From an uncultured Anaerolineaceae bacterium (GTDB lineage: Bacteria; Chloroflexota; Anaerolineae; Anaerolineales; Anaerolineaceae): a DNA stretch of 10,013 nucleotides. The stretch lies in the NCBI GenBank assembly GCA_938020565.1, contig CALIHP010000067.1:1-10013 (forward strand), written 5' to 3'. Both the position numbers and the translations under genes were made by a program. Under the pieces are notes generated by a model. It saw only the letters and a program-made list of their open reading frames with translations, ran no database searches and was not told the DNA's origin. The first letter of the stretch is position 1. Every line of letters starts with the position of its first letter. Positions 6,802 to 10,013 of this stretch are shown piece by piece.

Positions 6802-7396
6802 TGAGCAACCTCATAAATTTATTGCCGCTTTCCTTTTCCGCCTCGGTCAGCGGTTCAGGCTCGTCAACGTAAAACGCTTCTCCCATCTCCTGCGCGACTT
6901 TGATTTCTTCTTCCGTCGCTTTATGCTCCGCGACGCGCTTTCGCAGCGAAACCAGATTCGAAAAAGCGGTATCACCGCCCAGATTCGAGAACAGCGTCAC
7001 GAACTCCCACCAGTGCAGGGCGTCTCGCGATAAATTAATGCCATAAACCTGCAGGAACGCCGCGTAAATCAGCCCGGCGTCCTTGCGGAAGCTGTAATAG
7101 ACTGGATCGTCTTCTTTTTCCTCCGATATTTCCGCGTAAGGGTCAGCTTCCGCTTCCTCGTCATCGTCAGTTTCGCAATTCAGGAAACGCAGTCCCTGAC
7201 GGATCGCTTCCTCGGCGTCCTCCGGCTTCTCTCTGTACAGCAGCTCGTACAGGATCGTCATCTTTTCCGCGTTCGTCCAGTCCTGCGACGCAAGATCGAT
7301 CATGATCGTCAGGCATGTTCGCGCGTCGGCGTTGATCCGGTATTCCTCGCCGTTCACGAAAAGCGTTTCGGGAAGACGATCCGTCAGGATATTCAT
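6779..7396 (-). CDS. Gp15 family tail assembly chaperone
   Basis: This 205-residue protein is clearly of the bacteriophage Gp15 family (Phage_Gp15), small acidic-to-neutral proteins encoded just before the tape measure in Firmicutes phages and regarded as the second tail-assembly chaperone, comparable to the T part of lambda gpGT. Evidence: LPETLFVNGEEYRINADART (8-27), the usual start in which a short beta hairpin precedes a helix; a very acidic linker at 76-98 (DDDEEAEADPY onward); YSFRKDAGLIYAAFLQVYGI (101-120); and the diagnostic LHWWEFVTLFSNL (127-139). The C-terminal third is charged and probably helical. The start is in an ATGA overlap. An AGGA lies too close to the ATG to be well spaced, so expression probably depends on coupling to, or frameshifting from, the upstream gene. 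It overlaps the tape measure start by 23 bases. Confidence 0.88.
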   Translation of the reverse strand: MNILTDRLPETLFVNGEEYRINADARTCLTIMIDLASQDWTNAEKMTILYELLYREKPEDAEEAIRQGLRFLNCETDDDEEAEADPYAEISEEKEDDPVYYSFRKDAGLIYAAFLQVYGINLSRDALHWWEFVTLFSNLGGDTAFSNLVSLRKRVAEHKATEEEIKVAQEMGEAFYVDEPEPLTEAEKESGNKFMRLLNGGIGND

Positions 7397-7821
7397 TTCC
7401 TGCTTCGGACCTTTCGCAAATGCGCGTCGATCTTCTGTCCGCGCGCTTTCGCAATATACGGCGCGACCCCTTCGAAAAAGCTGACCAGCGCCTCAAACGA
7501 GTAGCAGTCTCCGAACGCCGTCTGGCTCGTCCCTGCTCCGAATACCTCGTCGATCTTTCCGCGCATGTATTCAATCAGCTCCCGGGCCATTTTCAGCTGG
7601 TCGCCGATATTCGACGGAACGCCGTTTTCGTCCATTTCCGCCGTGTCATTCAGCGCTTTCACTCGGGATTCAAACTCCTTTTGCTTCCCTTGCAGCTCGG
7701 AGATCAGGCCCTGTACCCGCTCCGCGAAGCGCACGTCCGTCGGACAGAACGAAATAACCCGGCTGGGATCGTCGTCGATCTCCAGCCGGATCGTCCCCGT
7801 ATTGATTTTCAATCCTGCCAT
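7393..7821 (-). CDS. Tail assembly chaperone, first of pair (DUF6673-like)
   Basis: This 142-residue protein lies between the tube protein and the Gp15 protein. In phages of this type that slot holds the first tail-assembly chaperone, the functional counterpart of lambda gpG, which coats the tape measure before tube assembly. The ATG at 7821 has GAGG nine bases upstream (7831-7834); an in-frame TTG at 7836 would add five residues and is less likely. Visible features are an N-terminal beta section (MAGLKINTGTIRLEI), a long helical region from about 30 to 62 with LISELQGKQKEFESRVKAL, and KIDEVFGAGTSQTAFGDCYS (89-108), close to the signature I recall for the DUF6673 family. The end is basic (HLRKVRSRK). 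The TGA stop overlaps the Gp15 start as ATGA. A possible frameshift into Gp15 is discussed in the findings. Confidence 0.72.
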   Translation of the reverse strand: MAGLKINTGTIRLEIDDDPSRVISFCPTDVRFAERVQGLISELQGKQKEFESRVKALNDTAEMDENGVPSNIGDQLKMARELIEYMRGKIDEVFGAGTSQTAFGDCYSFEALVSFFEGVAPYIAKARGQKIDAHLRKVRSRK

Positions 7822-7822
7822 A

Positions 7823-8308
7823 TCAGCCTGCCTCAAAGGTCTTTGTCGCCGGATTGAATTTCCCTTTGACCGGGTCGCCCTGATAGTTCAGCGTGTACTT
7901 GATTTTCGCCTGTTTTCCGCCTTCGCCGCCGAATGAATCGATCGATACCGCGACCGACTGTTTTTCCGCCGGCCATGACCCCGACTGCTCCGCCTGATAC
8001 AGCCAGACATTGACGATGTCCGTTATAGCGTCGCCGAGGACTGCGCGATCCATTCGTAATTTATCTACGAAATCGAAAACCTCGTCCCCTTGGGTCGCGG
8101 TCGCCTCAACCGGCATGGTCGGCTTATACGCCGTGATATCCGTTACCCCGCTGTCCTGATGAATATAGATTTCCTCTTCCGTCTGGGCGTTGTAGCCGAT
8201 TTCGCCCGTCGTGACGCCTTCGCCAATCAGCGCGTATTTTGCCGTTGAGCTCGGCTGAATATTTAGAAACGTCATGAATTTACTGCGTTTTACCTTTACT
8301 GCCGCCAT
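7823..8308 (-). CDS. Major tail tube protein
   Basis: This 161-residue protein is predicted to polymerise as stacked rings to form the tail tube. I chose the ATG at 8308, giving MAAVKVKRSKF, because AAAGGA lies eight bases upstream (8317-8322); a longer form would add 12 residues with no good ribosome site. Features fitting a siphophage tube protein are an acidic, beta-rich middle with GEIGYNAQTEEEIYIHQDSG (35-54), a loop YKPTMPVEATATQGDEVFDF (61-80), a helix DRAVLGDAITDIVNVWLYQ (87-105), and a final beta section, IKYTLNYQGDPVKGKFNPA (136-154). The GDPVKGKF...TKTF ending is typical of Gram-positive phage tube proteins. The length is at the short end for the family, with no extra immunoglobulin-like domain. 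The TGA stop is one base before the next ATG. Confidence 0.82.
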   Translation of the reverse strand: MAAVKVKRSKFMTFLNIQPSSTAKYALIGEGVTTGEIGYNAQTEEEIYIHQDSGVTDITAYKPTMPVEATATQGDEVFDFVDKLRMDRAVLGDAITDIVNVWLYQAEQSGSWPAEKQSVAVSIDSFGGEGGKQAKIKYTLNYQGDPVKGKFNPATKTFEAG

Positions 8309-8733
8309 GGCTTTTTTCCTTTCTCTCTGTACGTCAATCTGCAAATAATCTGATAAATTCCCGTATCTTCCGCCCGCGAAAGTATCGACGCAAGGTCCGC
8401 CGCTTCGATACTTTCTGCTGTCCGGTTCGCGCCCAGATCAGGAAAAATACCCGCGTCTGTCTGCTCGTCGAGCCATTCGGCGAACGTCTCGTAAAATTCC
8501 GCCGTTTCCAGCGTCTCGTTTTGCTCGGCGGTCGATTCGACAGACCCGAACGCGAACGGATAGATAACCGTCTTGTTCCCGATGATGTCTTCCTCGACGA
8601 TCTTTCCCGGCATCGTATGCACGCTGTAGCTCGTTACGTCCGCGCCCAGCATGTCGACCCAGACCGGAACGTCCTTTTCCAGCGCCTGATAACTCTGGAT
8701 GTAATCGCGGATTGCGCCGATAACGCTGCTCAT
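8296..8733 (-). CDS. Tail terminator-type protein, Minor_capsid_3
   Basis: This 145-residue protein, just ahead of the major tail tube gene, holds the position of the tail terminator, which caps the tube and docks it to the head. An N-terminal helix (1-18) is followed by a strand with VPVWVDML (22-29), TMPGKIVEEDIIGNKTVIYPF (40-60), an acidic helix around AEFYETFAEWLDEQTD (78-93) and a final strand, GIYQIICRLTYREK (125-138), ending near W143. The pattern of a helix, strands, a W(L/I)xEQ helix and a C-terminal RLxY strand is what I recall for Minor_capsid_3 proteins. Members are often mislabelled as chloramphenicol resistance proteins; nothing here suggests an acetyltransferase or efflux pump. 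The gene starts in an ATGA overlap with a G-rich site upstream, and its 3' end overlaps the next gene by 13 bases. Confidence 0.75.
   Translation of the reverse strand: MSSVIGAIRDYIQSYQALEKDVPVWVDMLGADVTSYSVHTMPGKIVEEDIIGNKTVIYPFAFGSVESTAEQNETLETAEFYETFAEWLDEQTDAGIFPDLGANRTAESIEAADLASILSRAEDTGIYQIICRLTYREKGKKPWRQ
8317..8322 (-). promoter_or_regulatory. Ribosome binding site that fixes the tail tube start
   Basis: AAAGGA on the minus strand lies eight bases before the ATG at 8308. It sits inside the end of the preceding gene and supports the shorter reading (MAAVKV) over an in-frame upstream ATG at 8344, which has no comparable site at the right distance. Confidence 0.65.
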
Positions 8734-9143
8734 TTTCCCGTCCCCCCAGCGATTTTCTTAACGCGTTTCAGGAGCCGTTTCCCTTGCGCCGCCCAGAAGC
8801 GATCAAACCAATACGCCCCGCCGTCGATATTCACGTTCCGCGATGTCTTTCGATTCGTCAGGTAATACTGGAATCGTGCATAAGGCCCAAACCAGATAAC
8901 CTCGCCGCTCCCCGGCTTCGTTCCCAGTACGCCCAGCTTTGTCAGCATTCCCGTATCTTTTGGCACGTACCGCGCGTTACAACCGCGTAAAATCTCGCTG
9001 TCCAAAACGTACTGCGCGCGGTCATACTGCCCTTCCCATTTCGGCTTCATTCCTTTTTCCCAGCGCAAAACAGCTCGTACCTTACCGCCTTTAGTCTGTA
9101 TCGTGCTTATGCTCGCCTGCGGAAATTTCAGCTTGACGGCCAT
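8730..9143 (-). CDS. Minor capsid protein, Minor_capsid_2 type
   Basis: This 137-residue protein resembles the Minor_capsid_2 family of Gram-positive siphophages, placed at the head-tail joint and thought to act in tail completion like HK97 gp10. Evidence includes YVPKDTGML (59-67), a signature of this group and of HK97 gp10-like proteins, then SGEVIWFGPYARFQYY (79-94) and a tryptophan-rich end, YWFDRFWAAQGKRLLKRVKK (111-130). The lysine/arginine-rich C-terminus is usual. The TAA stop of the upstream gene is followed directly by the ATG with no spacer, and GGAGG lies about eight bases ahead of the start. The stop overlaps the next gene as ATGA (8730-8733). Confidence 0.8.
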   Translation of the reverse strand: MAVKLKFPQASISTIQTKGGKVRAVLRWEKGMKPKWEGQYDRAQYVLDSEILRGCNARYVPKDTGMLTKLGVLGTKPGSGEVIWFGPYARFQYYLTNRKTSRNVNIDGGAYWFDRFWAAQGKRLLKRVKKIAGGTGK

Positions 9144-9500
9144 TTACTTCCCTCCGATCTGCCAGTGCTGTAAAAGCGGACTGCCAAAGTCCTGATCGTC
9201 GACGCTCATAATCTTCACCGTGTGCAAATACTTCTTTTGCAGGTCGCTGATCTTGAACGTGTCCGTGATCTCCTCCGGAGTAATGCCCTTGACGAGATAA
9301 TCGCCGACGCGAAACGCGTAATCCGTTCCCTGCTTCGGAACGTAAATCGTCGCGCTGTCCGCGCTCGTCAGTCCTGACGCGATCACATTCTGCGCTTTCG
9401 TGTCCTGCCACATGACCGCCGGGACCTCGTGCCGGATGTAAATCGTCTCCGTTCCGCGCTTTACCGCCTGATACCAGGTCATTGTGTGCGGCGTTCTCAT
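9144..9500 (-). CDS. Head-closure / minor capsid-type protein (DUF6751-like)
   Basis: This 118-residue protein occupies the slot between the connector and the Minor_capsid_2 protein, where the head-closure (stopper) protein normally sits. Visible features are a tryptophan-containing strand followed by ASGLTSADSATIYVP (41-55), a strand and turn FRVGDYLVKGI (63-73), and a conserved-looking end in which VDD (100-102) is followed by GSPLLQHWQIGGK (106-118). From memory this pattern (small beta-rich protein, xGDYLVKGI, VDxxxyGSxxxQHxxI) matches the phage family named DUF6751 and the older minor capsid protein 1 group; the family name is a recollection and not a search result. The start overlaps the upstream stop as ATGA and has only a weak G-rich site ahead of it, so initiation is probably by coupling. 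A later ATG at codon 7 has no better ribosome site. Confidence 0.65.
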   Translation of the reverse strand: MRTPHTMTWYQAVKRGTETIYIRHEVPAVMWQDTKAQNVIASGLTSADSATIYVPKQGTDYAFRVGDYLVKGITPEEITDTFKISDLQKKYLHTVKIMSVDDQDFGSPLLQHWQIGGK

Positions 9501-9907
9501 CGATCAAACCCCGTATACATCAGGCCCGTCCCAGCCAGATACGGCCGGATTGTCCTCTCGACCAGACGTCCCTCGTCCATCCCGGACATCGCCTCTTCCT
9601 GCGCCGTTTTCCCGTAGCTGACAGAGTGATTCCCGACGCTTTCCGAGGCTAACGGACGGTTGGTCGCCTCGCCGTCGGAAAGCCCGTAAAATCGCCCCAG
9701 AGCTTCAACGGACGCGCAGACTGCGCCCTTGATTCGCGCAATCAGATCCGCGTCCTGTCCGTCGTTTATAATCTCCGCCGCCCGCTCGCAGCACAGATAA
9801 TTCACGTAGAGCGTGGCTGCTTCCGCTAAGCGCGAAAATGCGGAAACGGAAATGGACGTACCGTGAAATACGTCCCTGTAATATGCGTAATCAGCGAATG
9901 CGCCCAT
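9497..9907 (-). CDS. Head-tail connector protein, Gp6/YqbG-like
   Basis: This 136-residue protein is predicted to form the ring that joins the portal to the rest of the neck (HK97 gp6 / SPP1 gp15 type of adaptor). An alpha-helical N-terminal part (residues 1-75) contains a tyrosine-rich start, a helix with LYVNYLCCERA near 33-43 and a second helix near 55-75. It is followed by SESVGNHSVSYGK (88-100), which I recognise as the conserved segment of Gram-positive phage connectors of this type, and by a C-terminal arm ending LMYTGFDR. The length is typical of the family. The ATG start is preceded by AAGGAG nine bases upstream (9917-9922). The stop overlaps the next start in ATGA (9497-9500), suggesting translational coupling. 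First complete gene of the neck block. Confidence 0.8.
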   Translation of the reverse strand: MGAFADYAYYRDVFHGTSISVSAFSRLAEAATLYVNYLCCERAAEIINDGQDADLIARIKGAVCASVEALGRFYGLSDGEATNRPLASESVGNHSVSYGKTAQEEAMSGMDEGRLVERTIRPYLAGTGLMYTGFDR

Positions 9908-9925
9908 TTCCGCCCGCTCCTTTCG

Positions 9926-10013
9926 TTATTTCCTGCGCGGCTTCGGTCCGTCCTCAGCCTTCGGTTCCGTTTCTGGTTCCGCCAGCGCCCCCGCCGCCGT
10001 TTCTGGTTCCCGT
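9926..10013 (-). CDS. C-terminal end of an unidentified phage head-region protein (partial)
   Basis: Only the last 28 codons and the TAA stop (9926-9928) lie in the window; the start is beyond the right edge. The visible end is charged, proline-rich and probably disordered. It contains two copies of EPET separated by an alanine-rich stretch and finishes with the basic run KPRRK. The position, one gene upstream of the Gp6-like connector, is where related phages carry the major capsid protein or a small protein following it, often with an acidic, low-complexity end. The reading frame is supported by the stop lying 18 bases before the next start, with that gene's Shine-Dalgarno in the gap. The other frames on this strand are not obviously coding. 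Function cannot be assigned from this fragment. Confidence 0.6.
   Translation of the reverse strand, partial: REPETAAGALAEPETEPKAEDGPKPRRK

Noticed and set aside
7474..7480. A canonical slippery heptamer between the chaperones
   Set aside because: C_TTT_TTC differs from the canonical T_TTT_TTC at its first base, and no other X_XXY_YYZ heptamer in the correct frame was found in the last 90 bases of the first chaperone. I kept frameshifting only as a possibility.
7167..7574. A 135-codon minus-strand frame overlapping the chaperone genes
   Set aside because: It overlaps two recognised genes, and its product is arginine-rich with an unnatural composition. It is a shadow frame and is not the -1 frame that leads into Gp15.
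1..10013. CRISPR array, tRNA, insertion sequence, rho-independent terminator or diversity-generating template repeat
   Set aside because: Reading by eye, I found no spaced direct repeats, cloverleaf, transposase, stem followed by a T run, or reverse transcriptase with variable repeat. Coding sequence fills almost every base.

Overview
The window is one uninterrupted structural cassette of a long, non-contractile-tailed phage or prophage (siphovirus type). It carries 13 complete genes and one partial gene, all on the minus strand, so transcription runs from high to low coordinates. Genes abut, overlap by 4 to 23 bases, or are separated by at most 18 bases. I see no promoter, terminator, tRNA, insertion sequence, CRISPR array or integration gene. 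Start sites mostly have GGAGG-like Shine-Dalgarno sequences. The mix of protein families (Gp15, Minor_capsid_2/3-type, Firmicutes-style tape measure and tail hub, a C-terminal bacterial SH3 domain) points to a Gram-positive host, most likely an anaerobic Firmicute of the Clostridia. The species cannot be told from this stretch, nor whether the source is a prophage, a free phage or a metagenomic contig. Base composition is moderately GC-rich, with hand-counted 60-base lines mostly between about 45 and 62 percent, except for an AT-rich patch inside the tail fibre gene.

Layout in transcription order. (1) Head-to-tail connector block, about 10013 to 8296: the C-terminal tail of an unidentified protein, a Gp6/YqbG-like connector, a head-closure-type protein, a Minor_capsid_2-type protein and a tail-terminator-type (Minor_capsid_3) protein. 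(2) Tail tube and assembly block, 8308 to 4636: major tail tube protein, two tail-assembly chaperones (the second a clear Gp15 family member) and a 721-residue tape measure protein. (3) Tail tip and host recognition, 4639 to 324: a small distal-tail-like protein, a 922-residue tail hub protein with a C-terminal SH3-type domain, a 152-residue helical protein and a 234-residue tail fibre. (4) A 101-residue protein of unknown function closes the window. Lysis genes would be expected beyond position 1, and the major capsid, portal and terminase genes beyond position 10013.

How they work together: connector proteins seal the filled head, the terminator caps the finished tail, tube protein polymerises around the tape measure with the chaperones' help, and the distal-tail/hub/fibre group forms the tip that contacts the cell wall. 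I do not see a wholly new system. The parts most worth a second look are the hub protein (sugar-binding-like N-terminal domain, two and a half diverged repeats, Gly/Ser linker, SH3 domain), the AT-rich patch in the fibre, a possible frameshift between the two chaperones, and three small proteins of uncertain role near the tail tip.
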